Positions 11,531-41,374 of a stretch of 64,000 nt of DNA are shown here, piece after piece (the stretch's first letter is position 1; every line of letters begins with the position of its first letter). The notes under the pieces are model-generated. The model was not told where the DNA came from and made no database searches. It was given only the letters and a program-made list of their open reading frames with translations. The stretch is from Urechis unicinctus (Eukaryota > Annelida > Polychaeta > Xenopneusta > Urechidae). The position numbers and the translations under genes were made by a program. The stretch is from the NCBI GenBank assembly GCA_034190875.2, contig CM067356.1, forward strand, positions 60,169,208 to 60,233,207. The letters run 5' to 3'.

Positions 11531-12720
11531 TTAATATCTAAGACTAAACATTATTGCATCACAATTTGATTGAAGTCCAATTTGATTGCAGTCCAATTTG
11601 AATGAAGTCCAATTTGAGTGAAGTCCAATTTGAGTGATGTCCAATTTGAGTGAAGTCCAATTTGGGCCAAGTCCAATTTTAGTGAAGTCCTTATTATCTT
11701 CTGCTGTCATACAATTCTTCATAATTGTCATCGAGATGACCGAAATGAGCTTAGTTTTACTCTAGATATCACCAATCACTGCCTCCCATTTCTTCATCGC
11801 TGATGATAGCCTTCTTAGCTTGAGAGAATATCTGAGTTTGCAAATAAAAAACCCCGCGTTATTGCCTTGTTCTATATTGAATGATGTCACATCATCTCTA
11901 TAGAATGATGTCACATAATCACCGTTATTGAATGACGTCACATCAACTTTATTGAATGACGTCACATCGTTATTCAATGATGTCACATCATCGTTATTCA
12001 ATGATGTCACATCATCGTTATTCAATGATGTCACATCATCGTTATTTTCATTCATACCAAAAGAGAAATTGTATTTACCGGCCAGCCATCAATAAACAGG
12101 GGAAAACGGGACAAACTATATGGAGACCGTCACAATGTCGACATGAATCAGGCCACAGGTTTATTCGGAGACGCATCTGTAAACAACAAATTATGCAACC
12201 ATCGACTTATCAAAGACTCGAGCGTCAATAGACATAACCAGTTCACATCCAGAGATGCAGAACAGGCCGCATAAGAGAGGTAATCAGATGTACACGTCGT
12301 AAGCTACATACGCGAGGCCTCTTAACAGAGTTGATCGCCTTCAAGAATTATCAGTAACATAAACGCGGTCGCCAAAGAGAGGTGATCGCCTTCAAGAATC
12401 ATTAGTATTATAAACTGGGTCGCCAAAGAGAGGTGATCGCCTTCAAGAATCATTAGTATTATAAACGTGGTCGCTAAAGAGAGTTGACCACCTTAACGCA
12501 TCGCGAGCAACACAAGCAAGACCTCTAAATATTCCCATTTAATAACCGACTCGATACTCAAATCTACAAACTAGAAACCCACACGTGTTATAATATATAT
12601 AGTGGTGTATAGCAGGTGTCATCTACATACTAGAAACCCACACGTGTTATAATATATATAGTGGTGTATAGCAGGTGTCATCTACAGACTAGAAACCCAC
12701 ACGTGTTATAATATCAGGAA
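11531..12720. repeat. Cluster of short tandem repeats
   Basis: 11570-11690 repeats gaagtccaatttgagt (16-17 bp, about 9 copies). 11890-12045 repeats a 24-bp unit with gatgtcacatcatcgttatt (6-7 copies). 12320-12490 holds three ~54-bp copies around gaggtgatcgccttcaagaa. 12560-12715 holds ~66-bp copies around ctagaaacccacacgtgtta. Confidence 0.82.
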
Positions 12721-13004
12721 TCAAGGAAACGAGCACACTTTTCAAGCTTTTTTTTGTAATAATTAATCAACACGAATAAGGAAGAGACCCTTCAGTCAAA
12801 ATAACATAGGTATTCACAATAATGTATGACGAACATATTAACATATTCTTTCACTCAATGTCCTCTTGTAAGTTTACGTGCATACAAAAAATAAAATAGA
12901 GGCAAACTGAGAATACATAGGTTAATATTTACAGATGAATTAGCAGAGAACCTCGAACCCTGAATCAGGCGAAAAGCATCAATCAATACATCGAGCCAGT
13001 CACG

Positions 13005-13185
13005 CCCGGATGTGGCTATCATGGGGCTAGTCAGGTCCCGGGTGAGGCTATCAAAGGGCTAGTTAGGTCCCGGGTGCGGCTATCAAAGGGCTAGTCAGGT
13101 CCCGGGTGCGGCTATCATGGGGTTAGTCAGGTCCCGGTGTGGCTATCATGGGGCTAGTCAGGTCCCGGTGTGGCTAACACAGACC
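13005..13185. repeat. ~33-bp minisatellite
   Basis: Five copies around ggctatcatggggctagtca ggtcccgggtg, near the 3' end of the minus-strand receptor-domain gene. Confidence 0.85.
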
Positions 13186-13270
13186 CTCAGGCTTACTCAC
13201 CACCAAATGATGACCTGACCCTACGCAAAGCTCGCCACTAAAACGAAATGTTGATAGCTGAATAATGATT

Positions 13271-13349
13271 GGGGTCGTCTGGGGTCGTCTGGGGTCGTCT
13301 GGGGTCGTCTGGGGTCGTCTGGGGTCGTCTGGGGTCGTCTGGGGTCGTC
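13271..13349. repeat. Decamer GGGGTCGTCT x8
   Basis: Eight perfect or near-perfect head-to-tail copies of ggggtcgtct. The encoded VVWGRLGS peptides are artefacts. Confidence 0.97.
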
Positions 13350-13517
13350 CCGCCCACCAACCACGCAGCCTGAGGGAGGTCAATGACATCTTCAAAGCGA
13401 GTTGCACAAGCACAGAACGACAAAGGTGTTGGTCCTGTTTCCTGCATGGCGGATTACGTCAACTAAAGGGGCCGGGGAGAGGTGGAGATGAGGCTTGTGA
13501 TGATTGGTTGGTGATTT

Positions 13518-30621
<17,104 letters not shown>

Positions 30622-30844
30622 CTGAAAGCAGACCAGCATGTCATTGACTAACTCTCACCAGCCCTGGCGCCAACAGAAGCTATGGGTTCTTGGGGAAAGC
30701 AAGGTAACGGGAAGAGGGCCGTGGCGGAGGCCGGGGCGGAGGCCGGGGCGGGGGAATTCAAGGGCAATAACCTCGTTGTGCCCTGGTGCGGTCTCGAACT
30801 ACGCTAACCTCGTAGTGCCCAGGTGAGCCAATTAATCACAATGA

Positions 30845-31165
30845 CCTAGAAATGCTGAGATTAGGTTTCTGATGGTAATAACCCCGTAGCTCCCAGGTGA
30901 GGTCCCTTATGGTAATAACCCCGTAGCCCCCAGGTGAGGTCCCTTATGGTAATAACCCCGTAGTCCCCATGTAAGGTCCATAATGGCAATAACCCCGTAG
31001 CTCCAAGGTGAGGTCCCTTGTGGCAATAATCCCGTAGCCCCATGTAAGGTCCCTAATGGCAATAACCCCGTAGCCCCCAGGTGAGGTCCCTTATGGTAAT
31101 TACCCCGTAGCCCCCAGGTGATGTCCCTAATTGTAATAACATCGAAGTGCCCTAATGGCACAAAC
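30845..31165. repeat. 37-bp minisatellite, about 8 copies
   Basis: Unit ggtaataaccccgtagcccc caggtgaggtcccttat. It lies just upstream of the first supported LBD exon on the minus strand. Confidence 0.9.
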
Positions 31166-31469
31166 CTATAGTGCCAAAGTAAGACCTCTAATTGATATCA
31201 TGGTGCCCTGGTGAGTCATCTTGTGAAAATGATCTGCAGGGCCGTGTGCAAATCGTAGGGCCATATGCAGATGATTAGGCCTGGTGCTTGGAATTCGACG
31301 TGCTTCAAAACTAATGGTGATACTGAAGAGGATGGTATGTACAATTAGCGCAGCCATAGTGCTGCATAACAAGTGGTATAGTTCAATTAGTGGCGCTGTA
31401 GAACGTGCTAGGATTCAGACGGTGGTCAAGAAGGTGTGGTGCTATAGAACACATAATGCCGTTGAACTT

Positions 31470-31870
31470 GTTCTATAGAACATGTGGTGCAACTAAACTC
31501 GTTGTACTGAACATGTGGTGCTGCTAAACTCGTTCTGTTGAACATGCGGTGCTGCTAAACTCGTTCTGTTGAACATGTGGTGCTGCTTAAATCGTTCTGT
31601 TGAACACGTGGTGCTGCTAAACTCGTTCTGTTGAGCACGTGGTGCTGCTAAACTCGTTCTGTTGAACACGTGGTGCTGCTAAACTCGTTCTGTTGAACAC
31701 GTGGTGCTGCTTAAATCTTTCTGTTGAATACGTGGTGCTGCTAAACTCGTTCTTTTTAACACGTGGTGCTGCTTAACTCGTTCTATAGAATACGTGGTGC
31801 TGCTTAACTCGCGCCATAATAACATCTGTTGCTGCGGGACACGTGATGCCGTCGTGGTCGCCCTAAAAAT
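31470..31870. repeat. 31-bp minisatellite, about 13 copies
   Basis: Unit gaacatgtggtgctgctaaa ctcgttctgtt. Confidence 0.9.
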
Positions 31871-31929
31871 CAATGGTGCTGCTTAATCCATGAAGCCACA
31901 GGAGTCCAGGTGAACACTACGGTATTTGC

Positions 31930-33350
31930 TGTTCAACAATTCGTGTTGGTTGTGCTGTAGAACTGGTGGTGTTGTAGAACTAGTGGCAATGTAGAGCTAG
32001 TGTTAGGACAAGTGGTGCTGTAAGAGGAATGGTGTTGTTGAACAAGAGGTATTGTAAAACAAGTGGTGCTGAAGAGCTAGTGCTACTATAGGACCAATGG
32101 TGCTGTAGTGCTAGTTCTACTATAGGGCCAGTGGTGCTGTAGAGCTAGTTCTACTATATGCTTAGTGGTGCTGAAGAGCTTGTGCTACTATAAGGCCAAT
32201 GGTGCTGAAGGGCTAGTAATACTATAGTGCCAGTGGTGCTGAGGAGCTAGTGCAACTATAGGGTCAGTGGTGCTGTAGAGCTAGTGGTACTTTAGGGCCA
32301 GTGGTGCTGTAGAGCTAGTGGTACCCCTAGGGTCAGTGGTGCTGAAGGGCTAGTAATACTATAGTGCCAGTGGTCCTGAGGAGCTAGTGCTACTATAGGG
32401 TCAGTGGTGCTGTAGAGCTAGTGGTACTATAGGGTCAGTGGTGCTGTAGAGCTAGTGGTACTATAGGCCAGTGGTGCTGTAGAGCTAGTGATGCTATAGG
32501 GCCAGTGGTGCTGTGGAGCTAGTGCTGATATAGGCCAATGGTGTTGTAGAGCTAGTGCTGCTATAGGCCAGTGGTGCTGTAGAGCTAGTGGTACTATAGG
32601 GCCAGTGGTGCTGTAGAGCTAGTGATGCTATAGGGCCAGTGGTGCTATAGGGCCAGTGGTGCTATAGGGCCAGTGGTGCTGTAGAGCTAGTGCTACTATA
32701 GGGCCAGTGGTGCTGTAGAGCTAGTGGTACTATAGGCCAGTGGTGCTGTAGAGCTAGTGGTACTATAGGCCAGTGGTGCTGTAGAGCTAGTGATGCTATA
32801 GGACCAGTGGTGCTGTAGAGCTAGTGCTACTATAGGGCCAGTGGTGCTGTAGAGCTAGTGATGCTATAGGGCCAGTGGTGCTGTAGAGCTAGTGATGCTA
32901 TAGGGCCAGTGGTGCTGTAGAGCTAGTGATACTATAGGGCCAGTGGTGCTGTAGAGCTAGTGATGCTATAGGGCCAGTGGTGCTGTAGAGCTAATGATGT
33001 TGTAGAACAAGAGGTGCTTTAGGGCATATTGTGCTGTAGAGCTGGTGGTGCTGCAGAGCCAGTGGATAGTGGTTCTGTAGATATAGTGGTGCTGTAGGGT
33101 AGTGTTGCTGAAGGGCTAGTGGTGCTTTGGGCATATAATACCACTGAGCTAGTGGTGCTTTAGCGCTAGTGGTGTTGTAGAACAAGTGGTGCTGTAGAGC
33201 TAGTGGATAGCTGTGCTGTCGCGATAGCGCTGCTGTATGGATCGTAATGCCTAAGGGCTAGTGGTGTTTTGGGCCACATAATGCTGCTGGGCAAGTGGTG
33301 CTTTAAAGTTTGTGGTGCTATAGGGTTGTGATGCTGGAGGGCTAGTGGTA
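31930..33350. repeat. 34-bp minisatellite, about 40 copies
   Basis: Unit ggtgctgtagagctagtgat gctatagggccagt with frequent single-base variants. It shares ggtgctg with the preceding 31-bp array, so the two may be related. Confidence 0.93.
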
Positions 33351-34264
33351 CAGTGGAACGCGTTTTCTGGTTCCAAGACAAGGCTTCCCCCGTTTATCTT
33401 ACAGCGTTCAGAATCCAAGGATAAATAATGAATCCTGTATCTGGTAATGTGACGAAGGAGCAATCATTAATTCTGACCCATGAAGCTGCTAGTTTCATGC
33501 GACAATGCAGCATAAAGGCAGTTTATGTGGGATGAAAACGAATAGAGGAAGAACGACGTAAAAATGACGTCACATCCGTTTTCGGTGGTGTAGTCGTCGC
33601 CTTGTGTCAGAAAACACTACGCGCGCCGTTGACAGAAGTAGGTCAATTCTCCCATACAGCATTGAGAAAGTACATTTTTGCGCAATGATTCATCAGCCGG
33701 CTGAGAGAGATTGCTACCTTGGTCAAATATAGATCCTGCCAATCGTCTTCTCACCTGCGTCCTACTTAACGTCACAAGTCGCTGCGTCACTACCACGGCA
33801 GAAAACGCTGATTATTTTACCACGGAAGGCGTGTACCAGAAAACAGCGGTCGTATCGCATATGACGCGAGCCAAACGCTGAGAAACAACTGCTGGCTGCA
33901 ATACGCACTGTTTGGTTATTTCTATGTATTGACCAGAGTGCAGTAATTCTGGTGCAGTAAATGAGGTGCAGTTAGTGCGATACTGCAGTAAACGCGGTGC
34001 AACTTGGCAGGAACAAACGTTGGTCCGCATCCCGTACCCGGCGAACAGATGCCTTTTGAATTGTTACTACTGATTGGGAGATAAGCAGGCAGTTCGCCCG
34101 CGCTGTAACGCGCACGGAAATCGCTGCGGGCAATTCTGGTATCTTCCTATTGTTGCTAATGTTTAAATTCGCGCAATGAGATCAATGGCGTATCCTGTCT
34201 TCATGGCAGAATGGGGAAGCTGTTCCTGCTCGCGTTCCTCGTCCGGGAAGAGCAGCAACGAATG
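33351..34264. other. Unique-looking stretch, no gene supported
   Basis: About 900 bp between two arrays. Minus-strand ORFs at 33251-33463 and 33812-34030 lack any LBD motif (no W-x4-L-x-W, no WxPD). Nothing further is recognised. Confidence 0.5.
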
Positions 34265-37200
34265 ACAGAGTTGTAAAAAAGCTTCAGACAACGTGTCACA
34301 AAGTAACAGAAAGTATCAGACAAACTAACGTCCACGTGTCACAAAATAACAGAGAAGTATCAGACAAACTAACGTCCACGTGTCACAAAGTAACAGAGAA
34401 GTATCGGACAAACTAACGTCCACGTGTCACAAAATAACAGAGAAGTATCGGACAAACTAACATCCACGTGTCACAAAGTAGCAGAAAGTATCAGACAAAC
34501 TAACATCCACGTGTCACAAAAGTAACAGAGAAGTATCGGACAAACTAACGTCCAGTCACAAAGTAACAGAGAAGTATCAACAAACTAACGTCCACGTGTC
34601 ACAAAGAAACAGAGAAGTATCAGACAAACTAACGTCAGTGTCACAAACTATCAGACAAACCACGTGTCACAAAGTAACAGAGAAGTATCAGACAAACTAA
34701 CGTCCACGTGTCACAAAAAAAACAGAGAAGTATCAGACAAACTAACGTCCACGTGTCACAAAAAGTAACAGAGAAGTATCAGACAAAAACTAACGTCCAC
34801 GTGTCACAAAGTAACAGAGAAGTATCAGACAAACTAACGTCCACGTGTCACAAAGTAACAGAGAAGTATCGGACAAACTAACGTCCACGTGTCACAAAAA
34901 AACAGAGAAGTATCGGACAAACTAACGTCCACGTGTCACAAAGTAACAGAGAAGTATCGGACAAACTAACGTCCACGTGTCACAAAGTAACAGAGAAGTA
35001 TCGGACAAACTAACGTCCACGTGTCACAAAGTAACAGAGAAGTATCAGACAAACTAACGTCCACGTGTCACAAAGAAACAGAAGTATCGGACAAACTAAC
35101 GTCCACGTGTCACAAAGTAACAGAAAGTATCAGTAAAACTAACGTCCACGTGTCACAAAGTGTCACAAACAAAACTAACGTAACAAAGAAACAGAAGTAT
35201 CAGACAAACTAACGTCCACGTGTCACAAAGTAACAGAGAAGTATCGGACAAACTAACGTCCACGTGTCACAAAGTAACAGAGAAGTATCGGACAAACTAA
35301 CGTCCACGTGTCACAAAATAACAGAGAAGTATCGGACAAACTAACGTCCACGTGTCACAAAGTAACAGAGAAGTATCAGTACAAACTAACGTCCACGTGT
35401 CACAAAGTAACAGAGAAGTATCGGACAAACTAACGTCCACGTGTCACAAAGTAAACAGAGAGAAGTATCAGACAAACAAAGTAACGTCCAAACGTCCACG
35501 TCACAAAGAAACAGAGAAGTATCAGGACAAACTAACGTCCACGTGTCACAAAGTCACAAAGTAACAGAGAAGTATCGGACAAACTAACGTCCACGTGTCA
35601 CAAAGTAAACGTCAGAGAAGTATCGGAAGTATCAAAAACTAACGTCCACGTGTCACAAAATAACAGAGAAGTATCGGACAAACTAACGTCCACGTGTCAC
35701 AAAGAAACAGAGAAGTATCGGACAAACTAACGTCCACGTAACACAAAGAAACAGAGAAGTATCGGACAAACTAACGTCCACGTGTCACAAAGTAACAGAG
35801 AAGTATCGGACAAACTAAACGTCCACGTGTCACAAAGTACAGAGAAAGTATCGGACAAACTAACGTCCACGTGTCACAAAGAAACAGAGAAGTATCGGAC
35901 AAACTAACGTCCACGTGTCACAAAGAAACAGAGAAGTATCGGACAAACTAACGTCCACGTGTCACAAAGTAACAGAGAAGTATCGGACAAACTAACGTCC
36001 ACGTGTCACAAAATAACAGAGAAGTATCGGACAAACTAACGTCCACGTGTCACAAAGTAACAGAGAAGTATCAGACAAACTAACGTCCACGTGTCACAAA
36101 GAAACAGAAAGTATCAGACAAACTAACGTATCAGTGTCACAAACTAACGTCCAAACGTGTCACAAAGTAACAGAAGTATCAGACAAACTAACGTCCATGT
36201 CACAAAGACAAAAGTATCTAACGTCCACGTGTCACAAAGTAACAGAGAAGTATCGGACAAACTAACGTCCACGTGTCACAAAGTAACAGAGAAGTATCAG
36301 ACAAAACTAACGTCCACGTGTCACAAAGTAACAGAGAAGTATCGGACAAACTAACGTCCACGTGTCACAAAATAACAGAGAAGTATCAGACAAACTAACG
36401 TCCACGTGTCACAAAGTAACAGAGAAGTATCAGACAAACTAACGTCCACGTGTCACAAAAAGTAACAGAGAAGTATCAGACAAACTAACGTCCACGTGTC
36501 ACAAAGAAACAGAGAAGTATCGGACAAACTAACGTCCACGTGTCACAAAATAACAGAGAGTACAAAACTAACGTCCACGTGTCACAAAATAACAGAGAAG
36601 TATCAGACAAACTAACGTCCACGTGTCACAAAATAACAGAGAAGTATCAGACAAAACTAACGTCCACGTCAAAATGAGAAGTATCGGACAACGTCCACGT
36701 GTCACAAAATAACAGAGAAGTATCAGACAAACTAACGTCCACGTGTCAGAAGTATCAGACAAACTAACGTCCACGTGTCACAAAGTAAACAGAGAAGTAT
36801 CAGTACAAACTAACGTCACGTGTCACAAACTAAAGTATCCAACTAACGTCCACGTGTCACAAAGATAACAGAGAAGTATCAGACAAACTAACGTCCACGT
36901 GTCACAAAGAAACAGAGAAGTATCAGGACAAACTAACGTCCACGTGTCACAAAGTAACAGAGAAGTATCAGTACAAACTAACGTCCACGTGTCACAAAGT
37001 AACAGAGAAGTATCAGACAAACTAACGTCCACGTGTCACAAAGTAACAGAGAAGTATCAGACAAACTAACGTCCACGTGTCACAAAGTAACAGAGAAGTA
37101 TCGGACAAACTAACGTCCACGTGTCACAAAGTAACAGAGAAGTATCAGACAAACTAACGTCCACGTGTCACAAAGAAACAGAGAAGTATCAGACAAACTA

Positions 37201-38095
37201 ACGTCCACGTGTCACAAAATAACAGAGAAGTATCGGACAAACTAACGTCCACGTGTCACAAACAGAAAGTATCGTCCAAACGTCCACGTGTCACAAAGAA
37301 ACAGAGAAGTATCAGACAAACTAACGTCCACGTGTCACAAAATAACAGAGAAGTATCAGACAAACTAACGTCCACGTGTCACAAAAGAAACAGAGAAGTA
37401 TCAGACAAACTAACTCCACGTCCACGTGTCACAAAACGTAACAGAGAAAGATCAGAGAAGTATCGGACAAACTAACGTCCACGTGTCACAAAATAACAGA
37501 GAAGTATCGGACAAACTAACGTCCACGTGTCACAAAATAACAGAGAAGTATCAGACAAACTAACGTCCAAGTGTCACAAAACGTCCAACAAAATAACAGA
37601 GAAGTATCAGACAAACTAACGTCCACGTGTCACGTGTCACAAAGAACAGAGAAGTATCAGTGTCAAACTAACGTCCACGTGTCACACAAAGTATCAAAAC
37701 TAACGTCCACGTGTCACAAAAATAACAGAGAAGTATCAGAAGTAACTAACGTCCACGTGTCACAAAATAACAAAGTATCAGACAAACTAACGTCCACGTG
37801 TCACAAAGTAACAGAGAAGTATCAGACAAAAGTATCTAACGTCCCACGTGTCACAAAGTAACAGAGAAGTATCAGACAAACTAACGTCCACGTGTCACAA
37901 AGTAAGAGAGAAGTATCGGACAAACTAATGTCCACGTGTCACAAAGTAACAGAGAAGAATCAGACAAACTAACGTCCACGTGTCACAAAATAACAGACAG
38001 AGAAGTATCGGACAAACTAACGTCCACGTAACACAAAGTAACAGAGAAGTATCGGACAAACTAACGTCCATGTGTCACAAAATAAGAGATAGGAA
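34265..38095. repeat. 44-bp satellite with CACGTG core, about 86 copies (3.8 kb)
   Basis: Unit acgtccacgtgtcacaaagt aacagagaagtatcggacaaacta. Nearly every copy has the E-box CACGTG. Many interior copies are broken into unit fragments, more than ordinary divergence would give. Confidence 0.95.
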
Positions 38096-38269
38096 TGAAT
38101 TTGATGGAGAACAGAAGAGAGGGTGAAACATGCGCTGCAGTCTGACTTTGTCCGCTCCAATCGATACACCATACGCTCTTCTCCTTATCACACTCAATGA
38201 GTTCTACACATTGGCTTTCTCGTCAAAAAGCAGTTAACGGTTTTACGCGCACTTCAAGGCAGCGGTGGA

Positions 38270-38960
38270 GCTAGGTACCAGCGAAAGTCACTACTAGTTA
38301 CACACTGATAATGCTGCTATAAACCACCGAGAGTCATTACTGGTAACACATGATAATGCTGCTATGAACCACCTTGAGTCATTACTGGTAACGCTTGATA
38401 ATGCTGCTATGAACCACCATGAGTCATTACTGGTAATGCATGATAATGTTGCTATGAACCACCTTGAGTCATTACTGGTAACGCATGATATTGCTGCTAT
38501 GAACCACCATGAGTCATTACTGGTAATGCATTGATAATGCTGCTATGAACAACCATGAGTCATTACTGGTAACGCATGATAATGCTGCTATGAACCACCA
38601 TGAGTCATTACTGGTAACGCATTGATAATGCTGCTATGAACCACCATGAGTCATTACTGGCAATGCATTGATAATGCTGCTATGAACCACCATGAGTCAT
38701 TACTGGTAATGCATTGATAATGCTGCTATGAACCACCATGAGTCATTACTGGTAACGCATTGATAATGCTGCTATGAACCACCATGAGTCATTACTGGTA
38801 ACGCATGATAATGCAGATATGAACCACCATGAGTCATTACTGGTAACGCATGATAATGCTGCTATGAACCACCATGAGTCATTACTGGTAACGCACTGAT
38901 AATGCTGCTATGTTCCACGAAGAGTCATTACTGGTATCACATTGATAATGCCGCTGTGTG
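38270..38960. repeat. 46-bp minisatellite, about 14 copies
   Basis: Unit taatgctgctatgaaccacc atgagtcattactggtaacgcattga. Confidence 0.92.
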
Positions 38961-39109
38961 AAATAAAGAACGTGGTAAAATTAGTTTGGTTATTGAGCGG
39001 AAGAGATCACGACATCATAACAAAGGCTTATTTCTTGCTCTTCGGGAGAAAATCTGTTTGACTCATTCCTACACCGTGAAAGCTAATTCAAATTAAAGAA
39101 ATTCCCATT

Positions 39110-39395
39110 CTACAGCGGAAAATGATCAAGTCTATCCGGTCGTCTGAGCCATCGTCACATCCGGTCTACATAAGTTGTGGCGCTGAATCATCGTCACATC
39201 GTACATAACTTGTAGCTCTGAATCATCGTCACATCCGGTCTACATAACCTGTGGCTCTGAGTGAGCCATTGTCACTTCCAATCTACACCACTCGCTGCTC
39301 TGAACATTTGTCACATCCGGTCCACACCACTTGTAGCTCTGAGCTTTCCTTCACATCCGGTCTACACCACTCGTTGCTCAGAGCAACGCCATTCT
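39110..39395. repeat. Degenerate ~45-bp repeat
   Basis: About six loose copies around cgtcacatccggtctacata and gctctga. Confidence 0.7.
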
Positions 39396-39471
39396 ACGTC
39401 ACAAGGGGATCGCTGTGATGTATAACTGATGCCAAATTAGCCGTGTTCCTTTTTTCCGTGTTTATAAACAG

Positions 39472-39807
39472 ACATGTCAGTTGGCAGCGTATATCGGTAA
39501 CACTCTCCGTCCCGCCCGCAAAGCCCGACAGCGTGGACTGTTTACCCGACAGGGGCGCTTTGCTATTTCCTCAGCAGCCTTCGACGACGGGTCAATTGAA
39601 AGAGTGCTGACGCTCAATACCGCGAGAACGACCTATTGGGATTCAGGGAGCGTGAAGTGTTTCTGCAGCGAAGTGTTTATGGAACGACCTGGCAGTCCAG
39701 GTGGTAGAGGACGTATGAAGCTGGAGTTGATAACGTCCGCTCAGCACTGGACGCAACTTACTAAACTACAAGTAACATCGTCTTCTTCCACCCAACACTT
39801 GTACTGA
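39472..39807 (+). CDS. Unrecognised open exon-like stretch
   Basis: A good acceptor (ccttttttccgtgtttataaacag) precedes 39472. The frame then stays open for 111 codons to a TGA at 39805-39807. It is Arg-rich at the start and contains FDDGSIERVLTLNTA and VKCFCSEVF. A faint likeness to an LBD C exon (DG, then about 25 residues to a Cys) was seen but it lies on the opposite strand. No function is claimed. Confidence 0.25.
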   Translation, partial: TCQLAAYIGNTLRPARKARQRGLFTRQGRFAISSAAFDDGSIERVLTLNTARTTYWDSGSVKCFCSEVFMERPGSPGGRGRMKLELITSAQHWTQLTKLQVTSSSSTQHLY

Positions 39808-39909
39808 AGGCGCCAACTATGGCACTCACAGTAATGTACCATATATCTGGCAGGCCTTAGATCATATTTCTCCGTCAGCGAATGCGAACACATTCACCAG
39901 GATTTTATT

Positions 39910-40340
39910 GATACTTCCATTACATCAAATGCAATCACCAGGTCATTAACAGCCCATAGCAGGTCACTCGGCCCGTCATAAGACACAGCCCATAGCAGGA
40001 CACTCGGCCCTTCATAAGACACAGCCCATAGCAGGACACTCGGCCCGTCATAAGACACAGCCCATAGCAGATCACTCGGCCCGTCATAAGACACAGACCA
40101 TAGCAGAACACTCGGCCTGTCATAAGACACAGCCCATAGCAGGACACTCGGCCCGTCATAAGACACAGCCCATAGCAGAACATCCGGCCCATCATAAGAC
40201 ACAGCCCATAGCAGGACGCCAGGCACATAATGAGACACAGCCCGATGCAGGTCACCTGGCCTATCATGAGACACAGCCCGAAGCAGGACACCCGGCCCAT
40301 CTTGAGACACAGCACATAGCAGGACGCCCGGCCCATCATA
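39910..40340. repeat. 36-bp minisatellite, about 11 copies
   Basis: Unit gacacagcccatagcaggac actcggcccgtcataa. The 36-bp period keeps two minus-strand frames open for 138 codons each; both are artefacts. Confidence 0.93.
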
Positions 40341-40442
40341 TGATCAAACACTGAGGTTTGCCAGCCATGTTTTGATGAGAACTACAATAGTTGTGAAGAC
40401 TACCGTCTCTTAGGTAAGTCTTTATACACTTGATCCTTCTAG

Positions 40443-40631
40443 GTGTCGCGTGCTTCAATACGTCTAAGTTCTGCTCTGGGTCCTATATACTAAGCAGGTG
40501 TAATTACGCGAATTGGAAGCGAGGGCGTGTGCGCTTCTTCGACATCAGCAGAGATGATAACAACTCTCTGTATCCAACCCCTGTCCGGAATCCTCGACGC
40601 CCAGATGAAAACAACCTGCCTGACACCACAG
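40443..40631 (+). CDS. Possible phase 1-1 exon, unrecognised
   Basis: Acceptor gatccttctag, donor acag/gtattt, 189 bp, phase 1-1 and open. Translation has four cysteines early (VACFNTSKFCSGSY, LSRC) and then a basic and Pro-rich tail. The exon shape is good but the family is unknown and no partner exon is found nearby. Confidence 0.3.
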
Positions 40632-40639
40632 GTATTTGC

Positions 40640-40693
40640 GCTATCTTCTATGTATACATCAACTTTATGCTTTATGTATACATAGAAGATAGC
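40640..40693. other. Perfect 20-bp inverted repeat with 14-nt loop
   Basis: gctatcttctatgtatacat at 40640-40659 is exactly complementary to 40674-40693. The loop is caactttatgcttt. It could be a hairpin RNA or cruciform, or a remnant of a palindromic element. Confidence 0.9.
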
Positions 40694-41089
40694 GGCCGGC
40701 AGGCCAATGCAAATCCCTGAGCCTGACCCGTAAGAAGCTGCGGATTCGTTCGGACCTCCTGTCCGCGATTCGACTGTGGAGTTTGGACGTACAGTCTGGT
40801 CAAGTTGGAACCCTAAAGAAGTAAATCCCAACGGCCGGCCTATAATTGTGGGATGAGTCTTCGATGCAACCCTATCGATGGCCACGTGATCTACACCACG
40901 TGACACTGGGGATCTGTAAGTCTATTTGATATCATGAGAGATTTGATAAGAAACTATTTCCTTGTAATTGATTCCTATCAGGTTTGTCAGGTGGCCATTT
41001 ACCATTGGGTGAAAAGTTTTCCATTTGAAATGTAAAAGTTTGAGGGAAATAAAGCTTAAAAATGAAAACATCTATGTGGATTTGTTACT

Positions 41090-41240
41090 CCACTTCTTAC
41101 ACGATTTATTGCAACTCTGTGACCAGGTGAAAATGTCTATGATGGGAATCGAACACAGGACCCTCTGCTGACCGGGGAGACTCTCTACTGAGTTCAATCC
41201 AACAGTCATTTTAACCCATATGGTTGAGGGACGTGCAACA
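41090..41240 (-). mobile_element. tRNA-derived SINE-like repeat, copy 1
   Basis: On the minus strand ctcagtagagag resembles a pol III A box and tgttcgattcc a B box, spaced as in a tRNA, followed by catcatagacattttcacct. A second diverged copy follows about 280 bp away in the same orientation. Confidence 0.65.
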
Positions 41241-41374
41241 TTCTCCCCTTTTCCGAATCAGTCACGACCACCGTGACTTTATGATTATGCCTCAAGGCAC
41301 CTCTGTCAAGTGTGGGGTGTATATGGACACCTCTCTCTTGCCACACCGGGGTCGTACGCAGATCCACCACCATT

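Noticed and set aside
33812..34030. Possible extra LBD C exon because of VAPRLLQ near its start
   Set aside because: The remainder has no DG strand or Cys-loop region and is derived from a tactgcac-type repeat.
34265..38095. CRISPR-like array
   Set aside because: Units abut without unique spacers of constant length; this is an ordinary tandem satellite in an animal genome. The same holds for every array in the window.
39894..40351. Two 138-codon minus-strand ORFs (GPSVLLWAVSYD / GLCLMTGRVSCY)
   Set aside because: 36-bp minisatellite artefacts.
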